From: Liolophura sinensis
Taxonomy: Eukaryota; Mollusca; Polyplacophora; Chitonida; Chitonidae
Direction of reading: 5' to 3'
Length of the DNA: 64,000 nt
Assembly (NCBI RefSeq): GCF_032854445.1
Contig: NC_088300.1
Span: 46,059,682-46,123,681 of the forward strand
The position numbers were made by a program, and so were the translations under genes. This document shows, piece after piece, positions 1 to 9,660 of the stretch (its first letter is position 1; the number at the start of each line of letters is the position of its first letter). The notes under the pieces were generated by a model that ran no database searches, was not told the DNA's origin, and saw nothing but the letters and a program-made list of their open reading frames with translations.

Positions 1-430
1 CCTGTTTTATTGATTTATTTATTTGATTGGTGTTGTACATGTTCTTAAGAATGTTTCACTTTCATGACAGGGACCAGCATTATGGTGACTTATTTAACTA
101 AAGCAATCAAGCCATACTAAATTGTCCATTTCAAATATCCCATGCTTTAATCTGGCTTAATTTACTACTGCTGAGGATTACAGTCCGGCAGTTTGCAACT
201 TATTTAGTGAAGAGCTTGTCTCACTTCTCTCAACCCAAAAACCTCACTGCTGTTGTACAAGTGAAGTATGATTGAGTACAGCTCGAAAACCCGATCAAAT
301 AAATCAAAATAAACGACAGGAGAGGAAATTATTATCAGCTAGGCTTAAACTCACAGCAACCCCGTAGGTGGGAAGCTCCTGAGTTACTGCGCCATGCTGG
401 CATTCTAACCTCCATGGTCACAGAGGCCAA
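1..430. mobile_element. Nested remnants of tRNA-derived SINE (family A)
   Basis: Positions 8-95 are the tail end of a minus-oriented SINE (TTTATTTATTTGATTGGTGT, then an ACCAGCATTATGG block). Positions 345-430 are the tRNA-like head of a minus-oriented copy (AACTCACAGC to ATGCTGGCATTCTAACC). Between them, 250-313 is a decayed plus-oriented tail (TTGTACAAGTGAAG...AATCAAATAAAT...AAATAAA). This suggests one copy interrupted by another. Confidence 0.6.
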
Positions 431-1340
431 TCTACTCTGTGACTAGTGTCATATGATAATGTTGGCACAAATTATATGCTTGCCAAGAAGTTTTTACATC
501 CCGCTTTGCCTCAAGCAAGTTCTTTGCCTGTATGTTATAACATATGACTGTCAGGTTTTTGCCCCAGTCTCACCAATCAGTCACACGGTTTTGGCTTCCT
601 TCATGTGTGCTTATATGACGGTTGCCTTTGTTAGAGGAATGGTCCATATCTGTCAAATTGGGCCGTCTCCTCAACATCCCACGTACCGGGGTACGGACAT
701 TTTCCCTCCCGGACATTCCCCCCCCATCCCATCCAGGACATTTTCCCCTCTGGACATTTTCCCCTCCTGCGCATTTTTCCTTCCCTATATATCTACATGT
801 ATGTATGATCAGTGGGAAATATAAATATGATCTTCTAAGTGAGATGTTTTGTAATGATTAGCTCAGGGGGTCCAAATAAGCAATTTTTTTTTATATATTC
901 ACAAAATTCACATAGTTGTCTTCATATGGTGAAGATATTATGTTGATAATCAAAGTGGAACATCCCATAATAATGCTGGGTGTCATCATATGAAAGGAAG
1001 ATACGCATGTGTATGGTATATAAAACCATTCAATGAAACTGTGCAGTGAAGAAAAAGTAAAACAGTATTCTGATAAAAGCTTAATGAATAGACCTGGTAG
1101 ACAGACAGTGGAGGAAACACTAAGAGCAGTGGGCCATTGCATCAGACTGTAACACATGAACTATGTCCTATAACGTATTTCACTGAGAAACTGAGAAACA
1201 ATACTTGTTCTCAGCTTCTTGTACTATCCTTTTCCCATATAAGACCTAGTTTGTATCGACTGTTTGTATTACAAAGTGTTGATTTAATTGAATTGAATGG
1301 TACACATGGAAAAAAACTGCTGCAAGATTCCAGTTTGTAA
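431..1340. other. Non-coding spacer with a C-rich minisatellite-like patch
   Basis: I see no exon with coding similarity here. Positions 694-775 hold an imperfect repeat of GGACATTTTCCCCTC-like units, four decayed copies of about 15-20 bp. The open frames across it are repeat or chance frames. Confidence 0.5.
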
Positions 1341-1665
1341 ATGTTTTAATGATTAAGATCTGCTCTTGACTATGGATAATGGAGGACAGACCACAGAAGA
1401 TGACCACCATGACTCACCCAGACCTACACACTCTGCCTTACCGTTTCTGAATTTCTATGCCTGAAAAACTTGGAGAAGCAACTGTGCGCATCAAGGGGGA
1501 TAACCGAGAGAAATCATGGAATGATAACTCTTTCAATACAAAAAAGAGAAGTAAGCCTGCGCAGTAAGTGCCCCGGTTAATCAGATCCGGCATTTAAAAT
1601 CGTTGCCCGCTCCAATTGCTATCGACGAATTTTGGTGTTTGGATAAGAAAAGGGGGGCTAGCAAG
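1341..1665 (+). promoter_or_regulatory. Presumed NUP35 upstream and 5' UTR region
   Basis: This lies directly before the NUP35 start codon. It is somewhat more GC-rich than the flanks around 1555-1660 and has no obvious TATA box. Assignment rests on position only; a transcription start cannot be fixed from the sequence. Confidence 0.3.
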
Positions 1666-1702
1666 ATGATGTATCCATCAGTAGCAAGCACAGATCTTCA
1701 TG
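1666..1702 (+). CDS. NUP35: NUP35 coding exon 1 (start exon)
   Basis: A tandem ATGATG opens a 12-codon stretch ([12 protein letters not shown]) that ends with one extra base before a GTAAAG donor. The next exon begins with two bases (CA), so the junction makes a clean Ala codon and continues in frame into [13 protein letters not shown]. No stop interrupts it, and the phase match is the main evidence. The N-terminus of this family is poorly conserved, so a downstream start at the Met in exon 2 cannot be excluded. Confidence 0.65.
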
Positions 1703-4700
1703 GTAAAGATAAAACACGAATAGGCACCAGTTAAACTCTTTCAAACTCAAATGAAAAGCTAAGCAACGAACACCTAGCCGTTGTTGTTGTAGTCGGTCAG
1801 AGGAAAAACGATAAAGAAGAAAAATTGTTTACTCCTGTTTTAATCAGTTTTTTAACACTAAATTAGAGATATTACACAGGTGCTTGGATACATTTTATTC
1901 AGCATTAAATTACTCTTGCCTCGGACTGAAAGTGAAAAGACACATGAGCTCTATTACACTTCAGTCCAGTCGGATTTCTCGACACATATTGTGTGTCATT
2001 TAGTATGTGTTGAGAGACCAGATTGGACTACGCAAAGGTAAGAGGTGTGGTGTGAAAAGAGACACCAAAATATGTCATATTTAGAAATGTACTTTGCTGT
2101 TTTGGTTTTGATCACAATCCCTTGTATCAATCCAACAAATCTGGCCGTACTACGACATGTGTAGGCCTACTGTATGGATAAAGAAAGACAAGGTCAGACA
2201 CAATTTTTCATCGATTTTAGAAATAAGATATTTCTCTGCTAGGTTTGCACTCATCTGTACTTCCTGGTGTCCTGTGAGTCTATTGTGGCCAGTAGTTTGT
2301 TGGAAATATCCACAATGTGGACATAATCCATCAAAACGTCAGCATGTAGATTAGTGCTTGATCTGGACACATCACTTTTGTTTCCTGACTGATCCATCCC
2401 ATAATATCACTTCGGTCATGTTTTGTGAATGAGTGAGAGACCTTGTCTTTCTATACTCATACAGTAGGCCTACACATGTAGCAGTATGGTTTGACCTGTT
2501 GGGGGCCTGTGGTTTTGATTGTGCATTTACACCAAGTCCAAACATGGGGTCATTCACCATAGCATTTCAGTCCACCTCACATGACACTGTCTTACAAGAA
2601 TTCAACTGGCAACACACACCTAGCAAAAATCGATGTACATCTGTAGATATGGTGAATGCCTTTTTGTTTGCAGGACATTTACTTGTGCAACCGGCTATTA
2701 ATTTTGGTTCTATTGATCCATTAAATTTTAATTTGTTTATTCTGCATGTTCTATAGTACTTTGGATAACTGGTAATACTACTTGTTTTGAGCAATTATCA
2801 GGTCCCTTGTGAGGTGTGGTATGAAATGATCACCCATGACTATTTTATGTTTTACAGCATCATTCGGCAATGAGCCGATGACATTGGGTTCCCCAAGCAG
2901 CCCCACCGGACACCCATCCCAGTACCTGCCGGGTTACCTTTTAGGGGATCCAGCTCCCCTGGTTACCTCTGTTAGTACCCTTTCTACACAATCCACGTGT
3001 TCACATAGCTTCACTCTGTACCAGCAGCCAGCTTGTAATTGAACACATATATTTACACTGGGTGCAAGTAGCCTTGCCTCTATTGTCTACATGTAAATAC
3101 ATGTACTTATGTTATTAAATATGATTGCTTGTTGGCCTCTGTAAGAGTTCGAATACATATTGATATAATGTTATACTGGTTTACAGTTGACACAGTGAAC
3201 TTATTTGTTCATTTTTCTTTTGGTACAGTCCAGGATTATGACCTCATAGTAAATGTTGTGTACTTTTAATACAGACATTTGTTGTAATTTTCTCTGTATT
3301 TATATCAGGTGGGCATAAAAAAATGGGCCATACTTTGATGCTGCATTGCTCCATTATCCTTTGTTCAAACTTTGCAAACTTTAGACATTCAAATGGCATG
3401 ATTTTGTTAATATACTGACCAATATTCAAGGTCAAAGCTTGAGTGCTCTGTACACAGGGTTAAAATGAAAACATAGGTTCAAAAACACATGTTCTGGTGA
3501 CCCACATTGCATCACCTGTTTGGTGTCATGAGTAGAGCGTGCGCTGCACCTGTGTGACGTGTCAATCAAGTGTTGTCTGGAAAAATTGTCTGGCTCTAGT
3601 GTTAGAGAAACCCTTCAGCCAGATAGGCACAAGTTTTGCTGAATCAAGATGGTTTTCTCTGCGGTGGACAAGGAATTGATCACCTTTTCAAGTAAAACAA
3701 GGTAGAATGACATTTTGAAATGTCTGCAAGATGTGTTTTTGACTCTATTTTGATTTTGGTCCCATTAACAGAAATCTTAAAGGATGAAATTGAAAGGTTT
3801 CAGAGATATGGAATGTCAAAGTATGGCCCATTTTTTTATGCCCGCCCAATATATGTATACATATATTAGTCTGGCTGACACTGATTACCTATAAATATTA
3901 ATCCTACTATTTCAGCCCGGTCACAAGATGTGGTCAGCAGGAAGCCCCCCTCGCTCTCAGACCAGGAACTTAACCTCCCCCACCAGTGCTAACAGGTGAG
4001 CATCATCCCCATTCAGTTTGAATCTCCAGCCTCATTTCACACCCTCCACTAGCTTGCTCAATCAACATGTACGATGTTAAAAGAAAGGACATCAAGTATT
4101 ATAATCTGAGTACTTCAGGAAGAGGAGTATAAATAGATCTTAATAGCCACGCTTTTTTACTGATGTGCTTGATAACTCCAAATCAAGTTTTAGTCATAAA
4201 TCCTTATGTGGCTATTGGGTGCGCCACGTTCTGTCAATCATGCCCACAGACACATGATTATGGTGCAAAACAGGGTTTTGGTGACGTAAACCAAAACAAC
4301 TACATCATAAGGTTATAAAAGGAATGTTATTTCAGTTGTGCAACATCACAAACGTGAAAGTGTTTGATTTTCAAACTTCATGTGGATGCTTTATCTTCAC
4401 CAGAAGGCTTTTTCATTATGAAGCTGTTAAACAACTTGCGGTAAGACGATAGTCGAAGAATTCACCTACATAGCTCCATGTACGTTGACATGTCAGCTGT
4501 TTCTCATCTCTGTAAAAGTAGACATGGCACAGGAGTCTGTTTTATCTTACCCTCATATATTTATTGTATGTCTTTTGTATCTACATCAGCATGCTGGGTT
4601 CACACAAGGACAAAGGTGGAGCTCCTCCAATCAAGAGCCTGTTTGACACAGTTGGGAGCCCATCTGCAGCTGTCTCCAGCCCCTTCTCCAGACATGTGAG

Positions 4701-7700
4701 TGTAGTCCTCAGTCTGTCATCATTTGATGGTATTAATTACCCTGTTAAGCAGCATAGAGAACCATCAATACCTGATGCAGATAGAGATATCAAGGCACAG
4801 CTGATCAGTCTACACTCATATTAAGTGTTTGCCAGTTTGAGTGTAGCTTTAATTCAGGAGGGTTTTGTCTGGTTGTTCGTGGCAAGGCCTGACAGCAACC
4901 TGCAGGTCCTGCTCTGTTTTCTCCAACCATAATGCTGATTGCTGTTGTATATATGAAGGATTCTTGTGGACAGCATAGATCATCAATCAAATAAATTAAA
5001 TCAAATTAACATCAGGAGTGTTGTCAGGTGCATGGCAATTGGTAGTAGTTTACTTCCACCCATTAAGCTGATCACTGAAGTGAAAAAGGGGCTATCTCAT
5101 ACTCATTTGGTTTGTTTCTCTGTACATGTGTGTAGGGGGTTCCAGACAGGAGAGGTGGGGGGTTTTCAGCATTATGGTTGGAGAAAACAGAGCAGGACCT
5201 GCAGGTTGCTGTCAGGCCTTGCCACGAACAACCAGACAAAACCCTCCTGAATTAAAGCTGCACTCAAACTGGCAAACACTAGGTAGGAAGGGGTCAGTAA
5301 TGGGCTGTCTCCCACTAATACAGAATACAGAATTTTACACCTGTAAAATAATTAATCAACATGATACATATTGACTGACAGTTGTCTGTTATTGGTGTTT
5401 GGGTAATGTTTGTGCAACATTTGTGTAACGTTATTGACTACCTATTAAACCTTCATGTACTTTTGGAAGTGTCTTTCATAATTAACTCACTATTTGACAG
5501 TTCTTTCCAGGCTGTAAATTGACAAATGATTGAGTTGATTTGACCTGACACAGCTTCTTCTGTACTTACAGATGACTATGACTCAAGGCCCAGGAGGATC
5601 ATTTATGGGCTCTCCGGCTCCTCCCACCACAGGTAGGGTCGCAGCTGGTGTACATGTGCCTTTTGCAGGTAGCTGGTTTACGTGTGCTTTCTATAGGTAT
5701 GTTGCCGTACTAGTTGTCCGAAAGAACGTTGGAGAGAGTTCCTGCTTTCTCTATTATGTCGTTTTAAATCATATAAGAAGGGTGAAAGATTACATGATAA
5801 TAAGTATCAGAAGACAGATTTAAGGAAAAGTGCTTAGGTCTACAAGCACAAAGTGCATCTGGATTTAAAAAGTATTTTTGAGTACCTTGAAAAGGTCAAT
5901 TATATGAATAATTGTGATATTTATTCCAGGTTTATCAAAAAGTTTTAACTCAAGTGCATTGGCATCAGACTCCATGACGTATTCAGCTAACCAGTCCAGA
6001 ATATCACAGTCACCAGCACAGATTGATCCATTTTACACACAAGGGTAAGAAAAGTAGATTGGTCATCCAATAAAGTTGGTCCAGTCTGTCAATACAGTCG
6101 AGCCTCAGTGCCCTTGTCTGGACAAAATGTATTAAAACCAGTAGTTTTGTTCTCGCTATACCAGCAACAGTGGTTGCAAATGATCCTGTTAATGCTGGCT
6201 AGTGTAAGCTTCAGATCACGGGTCATTGCACTTGTTCAATTCAGCTGTCACTGGAGGATTGCCGCATATGGTTTTCACTTTTATTGGACATGTTTGGTGG
6301 CTGTCTACCCCGACCACTTGCAGCAGGTAACAAAGTTTTCTCAATTTTGTGATGAAAGAAATCTTTTAAACTAGAGATAAAAAAATAAATGTTTTACTCC
6401 TGGCTAAATGGCTATGGTAAGGTAAAAACCTAACTAAAATGAATCATTCAATTTTTGAAAGTGATTTTATTTCACAATAATACCAATATGTTCAGCTACA
6501 GCTGTAGTAAGTTTCCTTGGCATCTGATTTTTCAACAGCTTTACATTACAAGGTTCTGAAGTTAAAGATAGGCTCCACATATGTAATCCAGTGTTCAGCT
6601 GGTTGTTTCACATATTCTTTCTCTTGGACCAAACACACAGTCGCAGCTGTATTCAGTGTCCAGATCATCATAACTGCATAATTTCTCTTTTACAGTGAAA
6701 AGATATATAGAGGGGATTAAAATATTAAAAGCATTTCATGCTTATGATATGGATCAATGTCGCATGCATTATTGTGTATAATATAGACATTCATTGTGCA
6801 GCCAAACTTGCTATCCTTCCAAGATGGCGTCAGTCCCACATAGGGTGTCATAATACAGTACCACTGCATTTTGTATCAAGGGCCATTCACTTGAAAGAGG
6901 TGCTTAAGTTAGTGCAAGACAGCTTTTTGCAAGATGTCACAACTATTGTGAATTTGCACTTGCTGTCAGCATTTGTTGTACTGAATTGGCTCAAATACTA
7001 AATGGCTGTTTCTCACAACTGTGTTTATTGGCATTTCCAGGGAAGCCCTAAGCACAGACGATGTTCTTGATGAAACTTGGGTCACTGTGTTTGGGTAAGA
7101 TATTTCGTATCTTTCATAGTAGATCACATGTCTTCCACCAATATCATGTGCTTATCTGTCACATGTGAAAACGTTCATCAGTAACTTGTAAGGTTAATAG
7201 TTTTCTCCACCTATAAAACTGACAGTCAGCATACATGTAAAAAAAAAATTTAAGTATGGTGTTAAACAACAATCTAATAAGCTAAATAAATAAATTATGT
7301 GAAGGAAATACAATAAAGGTATTTGAATAATAGCAAAACGGCCTTCAATATCGCTGTCACCATTTCATTGTCTCAGTAAACTGATTGATTTATTTAGTGT
7401 CCTCCAACCTAACATCAGAAAATAATAGGAAATAAATATTTTCAGATAAATCACTTTGTCTCTGTATTTGTCATTGTAAGTTATGGATTAAGATAATTTG
7501 AGATGCTTTGCAGCATTGATTCTTTATCCTTAAGAGGCTCCCCAAGTCTCCTGTCCACCAGGTCTGTTTTTACGTTCAGTACTTTTGATTTCAGATTTCC
7601 GCCTTCGGCAACATCATATGTGCTACAGCAATTTTCACAGTATGGCAATATATTGAAACATGTTGTGAGTTTTTTTTTTTTTATCTGTGTTTTTTTTTAG

Positions 7701-9343
7701 TGTGTAGGATGATTTTGTCCAGTTTTAACCAGTTGATGAACTTTTTCTGTTAATATGTCTCCTTGGCTTTGCCTTGGAAAGATATTACTGACCTCAACCA
7801 ATATCTACCCGTATACTCTTGGAAGGTCGTCATATAACTAATAATGTATTATTGTGATAATGTGTACGCCTGATGTGTATTTGGATGAAAAAAAAACATT
7901 TTGATGAGTTGAAAGTCCAAAGGAAGTTATGCATTAAAATGTTTTAGTTTTTACGGTTAATTGCTCGTAGCCCTGCTGTCTGCCGTTTGACTGATTTTGT
8001 TGAGAAAAGCAGCAAAACCCGGAAACATGTCAACATGTATACCAGTACTTCTTGTTTCAATGTGTTCATAGGCTGGAAAATTAATAGATAAACAGAGTGA
8101 AAACGCTTGTGAAATGTCATTTGTTTACAGACCTCATCAGATGGAAACTGGATGCACCTCCATTACCAGTCCAAGATCCAGGCAAAGAAAGCACTTAGCA
8201 AACATGGTAAAGTGTTTGGAGGGAACATAATGGTGGGAGTGACCCCATGTATAGACAAGGTAGGTGCTCCTCTTACCATATCATTACTCTTCCAAATAGC
8301 CTCGTCACTCTTACTGAGGATCGTCACTTGTTTTGAAGCAAGCTACAGTTGCTCGGTATTATTTTGAGCTGTATATGGGAGGTTTGGGTTGTCTTCATCC
8401 TGTACATTGATCTGGAATTTTCTGATGATGGTGCAAACATAGTAGCTGAAAAATAGATCAACTATGACTGCAATACTCAGAATGACTTTCCTGCTATTCC
8501 TGTTTTGGAATACTGCCAAGTTGTTTAATGCGTTGACAAGCACACTTGTAGGATATGGAATAGGATTTGGGTCCTTGTATGTATTTCCATGAATTTTTAA
8601 ATAAATCTAAAGTCCGTCAGAAATTTTATGAATGGACAGGTTTCTGTGGCAGTTATTTAGAACCTTTTCAAGTGTGAATCTGTCTTATTATGCTGTTATC
8701 CTTATCCGGTAGACAGTGATGGTGGAGGAAGAGAAAGAGAACAGGTCCATGAGCCAACTATCATTTATGCAGACACCTGGAACCCCTAGCACATCATATG
8801 TGGACTCTCCTGCCATGAACAGCTCCCGTTACTCAGCTATCCGACCACTCACAGCCACATACAAAGCTGTTCGGAGTGAAAACGAGGTCAGTAATTTTTG
8901 TTGGGATCTGAACGAAATCATGTTTCCTACGTCCAAGAAAATCATTTTCTAAGAAGTAACTTTCCTGTCCGGTATTTAGATGTTTTGGAAATATATGATG
9001 ACACTTTCAAAGGCTTTTGCTTGAGGGGGACTATTTAATTGGCTGGTGTTAGAATCGGTTTTCACGAAATTTTACTTGTAAAATGACATTCAGGTTTATG
9101 AGTGGATGGAATCAAGCAGAGTACAATAAAACTAGGGCAATTCTAAATAGCTGCAATGACTTTCATGTAAGTCATCCATCAAGAGCAAGGTGTGTTTGAG
9201 GTGGGTACTTTTTAGGTGCTTCACATTTGACTAACATTTCAACATTTATTTTTTTTTTGTTTTAGGTGCTTCCTGCCGGTCATGCTCCACAGAAAAGCAA
9301 TAGTTTTATATCAAAGACAATGGAGTATGTTTTTGGCTGGTAG
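1666..9343 (+). CDS. NUP35: NUP35 (nucleoporin Nup35/Nup53), 11 coding exons
   Basis: Nup35 is a scaffold-linker nucleoporin of the nuclear pore inner ring that binds Nup93, Nup155 and NDC1 and touches the pore membrane (family knowledge). Exons: 1666-1702, 2858-2970, 3916-3995, 4590-4695, 5572-5632, 5930-6044, 7041-7094, 7595-7664, 8131-8259, 8713-8886, 9266-9343. All junctions are GT/AG and keep frame; the sum is 1017 nt, or 338 residues plus TAG, close to the roughly 326-residue human protein. Visible landmarks are an N-terminal EPMTLGSP motif, [27 protein letters not shown], the MPPN/RRM-like fold at about residues 181-257 ([11 protein letters not shown] to TPCIDK), RPLTATYKA, and a C-terminal [10 protein letters not shown] that matches the family's amphipathic membrane-binding tail. 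The start is one of two adjacent ATGs at 1666 and 1669. Exon 1 is the least certain; the rest is firm. Confidence 0.95.
2153..2482. repeat. Inverted repeat in NUP35 intron 1 (about 42-bp arms)
   Basis: The left arm, about 2153-2194 (ACATGTGTAGGCCTACTGTA then AAGAAAGACAAGGTC), reappears inverted at about 2440-2482 (GACCTTGTCTTTC ... TACAGTAGGCCTACACATGT). The loop is about 245 bp. The arms are near-identical apart from a short indel. It looks like a foldback or MITE remnant inside intron 1 (1703-2857). Confidence 0.65.
2858..2970 (+). CDS. NUP35: NUP35 coding exon 2
   Basis: Acceptor TTTTACAG precedes the exon. It encodes the conserved N-terminal block [11 protein letters not shown] and then a [13 protein letters not shown] stretch matching the vertebrate QFLPGFLMGD segment. 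The chosen donor is GTTAGT at 2971, which keeps phase 0 with exon 3. A weaker GTTACC nine bases upstream would also keep phase. Confidence 0.9.
3309..3845. mobile_element. MITE-like element with about 30-bp terminal inverted repeats, NUP35 intron 2
   Basis: GTGGGCATAAAAAAATGGGC followed by CATACTTTGAT at 3309-3339 is the reverse complement, with few differences, of 3815-3845 (GTCAAAGTATGGCCC...TTATGCCCGC). The interior of about 475 bp has no transposase-like frame, so this is a non-autonomous DNA-transposon candidate. The flanks are AT-rich (TATAT on both sides), so a TA-type target duplication is possible but unproven. Confidence 0.65.
3916..3995 (+). CDS. NUP35: NUP35 coding exon 3
   Basis: Acceptor TATTTCAG and donor GTGAGC bound the exon. 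Only one frame is free of stops, and it reads [18 protein letters not shown]. This is a low-complexity Ser/Pro-rich linker as expected here, with AGSPP matching the vertebrate linker. It ends with two bases (AG), completed by the C of exon 4. Confidence 0.8.
3996..4589 (+). other. NUP35 intron 3, nothing recognised
   Basis: A spliced-out interval between exons 3 and 4. I see no second gene, RNA gene or clear repeat in it. Confidence 0.6.
4590..4695 (+). CDS. NUP35: NUP35 coding exon 4
   Basis: It is bounded by a CATCAG acceptor and a GTGAGT donor. It encodes [20 protein letters not shown], which aligns with the vertebrate AHKDKSGAPPVRSIYDDI block, a short linear motif in the unstructured N-terminal half. 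It ends in phase 0. Confidence 0.93.
4824..5280. repeat. 115-bp inverted duplication, NUP35 intron 4
   Basis: Positions 4824-4938 and 5166-5280 are reverse complements of each other over 115 bp; I find one mismatch (GTGTAGC against GTGCAGC). The spacer is 227 bp. The inner part of the left arm and the spacer (about 4890-5015) is a decayed plus-oriented family A SINE 3' half (CAGCAACCTGCAGGTC ... AATCAAATAAATTAAATC), so the right arm appears to be an inverted copy of a SINE-containing segment. Intron 4 spans 4696-5571. Confidence 0.9.
5572..5632 (+). CDS. NUP35: NUP35 coding exon 5
   Basis: Acceptor CTTACAG, donor GTAGGG. It encodes about 20 residues of Met/Gly/Ser/Pro-rich linker ([17 protein letters not shown]) and leaves one base that is completed to Gly by exon 6. 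Confidence 0.85.
5930..6044 (+). CDS. NUP35: NUP35 coding exon 6
   Basis: Acceptor ATTCCAG, donor GTAAGA. A Ser-rich linker leads into the strongly conserved [11 protein letters not shown], which lies just before the folded domain in the family. It leaves two bases (GG), completed by exon 7. Confidence 0.94.
6045..7040 (+). other. NUP35 intron 6, nothing recognised
   Basis: The 996-bp intron shows no coding similarity and no clear repeat. The open frames within it (6108-6374, 6738-7001) have no recognisable motif. Confidence 0.55.
7041..7094 (+). CDS. NUP35: NUP35 coding exon 7 (start of RRM-like domain)
   Basis: A small 54-nt exon with TTCCAG acceptor and GTAAGA donor. It encodes [18 protein letters not shown]: the acidic lead-in and first beta strand of the MPPN/RRM fold, matching SWVTVFG in vertebrates. 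Confidence 0.94.
7195..7297 (+). mobile_element. 3' fragment of SINE family B, NUP35 intron 7
   Basis: TTTCTCCACCTATAAAACTG then ACAGTCAGCAT, followed by GTATGGTGTTAAACAACAAT and AAATAAATAAAT. This is the same tail arrangement seen at 28.2-28.3 kb and inverted at 27.4 kb. Confidence 0.6.
7595..7664 (+). CDS. NUP35: NUP35 coding exon 8 (RRM-like domain)
   Basis: Acceptor TTTCAG, donor GTGAGT. It encodes [20 protein letters not shown] followed by KHV: the first helix and second strand of the RRM-like homodimerisation domain, nearly identical to the vertebrate sequence. Confidence 0.96.
8131..8259 (+). CDS. NUP35: NUP35 coding exon 9 (RRM-like domain)
   Basis: Acceptor TTTACAG, donor GTAGGT, 43 codons in phase 0. 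It encodes [20 protein letters not shown] through VGVTPCIDK, the remaining strands and second helix of the RRM-like fold. Conservation with vertebrates is very high. Confidence 0.97.
8713..8886 (+). CDS. NUP35: NUP35 coding exon 10
   Basis: A GGTAG acceptor precedes ACA GTG ATG, giving CIDK then TVM, like CIDKSVM in vertebrates. The exon carries a Ser/Thr/Pro linker with TPGTPST and then [10 protein letters not shown], a conserved block. It ends in phase 0 at a GTCAGT donor. Confidence 0.93.
9266..9343 (+). CDS. NUP35: NUP35 terminal coding exon 11
   Basis: Acceptor TTTTAG after a T-rich tract. It encodes a short linker, then [10 protein letters not shown] and a TAG stop. The C-terminal aromatic tail is the family's amphipathic segment used to bind and curve the pore membrane. 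Confidence 0.96.
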   Translation: MLPAGHAPQKSNSFISKTMEYVFGW

Positions 9344-9660
9344 CAGGAAACGTACACTCTTAGAAAGCAGACATGTTACCATGGGCAATAACTCTGTATG
9401 TGATACAACTGCCTATGTTGTGATAACTAATGTTATATTTTCATATATCATGATGGAGCAAAACCTGTAAACTTCATCTTTGTATTAGAGATTATGTCTA
9501 TATGATTCAAGAAATGAAAGTGATTGAGTGTGAACAAGAATGGAGAAGGAATGGTTAATGGGAAATTACATGAATATTTTATATTTCAACAGACTCTGGA
9601 AGTGCTGTAGCTTGTTTATAGCCCCACAATGTCTTTTTAATAAAAATGTCTGAAACTTGC
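9344..9660 (+). terminator. NUP35 3' UTR with poly(A) signal
   Basis: A canonical AATAAA lies at 9639-9644, about 295 nt after the NUP35 stop, in an AT-rich stretch with no coding potential. This is the first good hexamer downstream. A second AATAAA is near 9787. The cleavage position is inferred. Confidence 0.6.

Larger units (their letters stand above)
7665..9265 (+). other. NUP35 introns 8, 9 and 10 outside exons
   Basis: The introns at 7665-8130, 8260-8712 and 8887-9265 contain only AT-rich DNA and short homopolymers. I see no embedded gene or clear repeat. Confidence 0.5.

Noticed and set aside
1373..1465. A 30-codon frame (MDNGGQTTEDDHHDSPRPTH...) upstream of NUP35
   Set aside because: It ends in a stop before any matching donor and has no similarity; perhaps a chance or upstream open frame.
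5126..5374. 82-codon frame sharing about 38 residues with a minus-strand frame at 4805-4990
   Set aside because: The shared peptide comes from the inverted duplication read in opposite directions, not from a paralogous gene.
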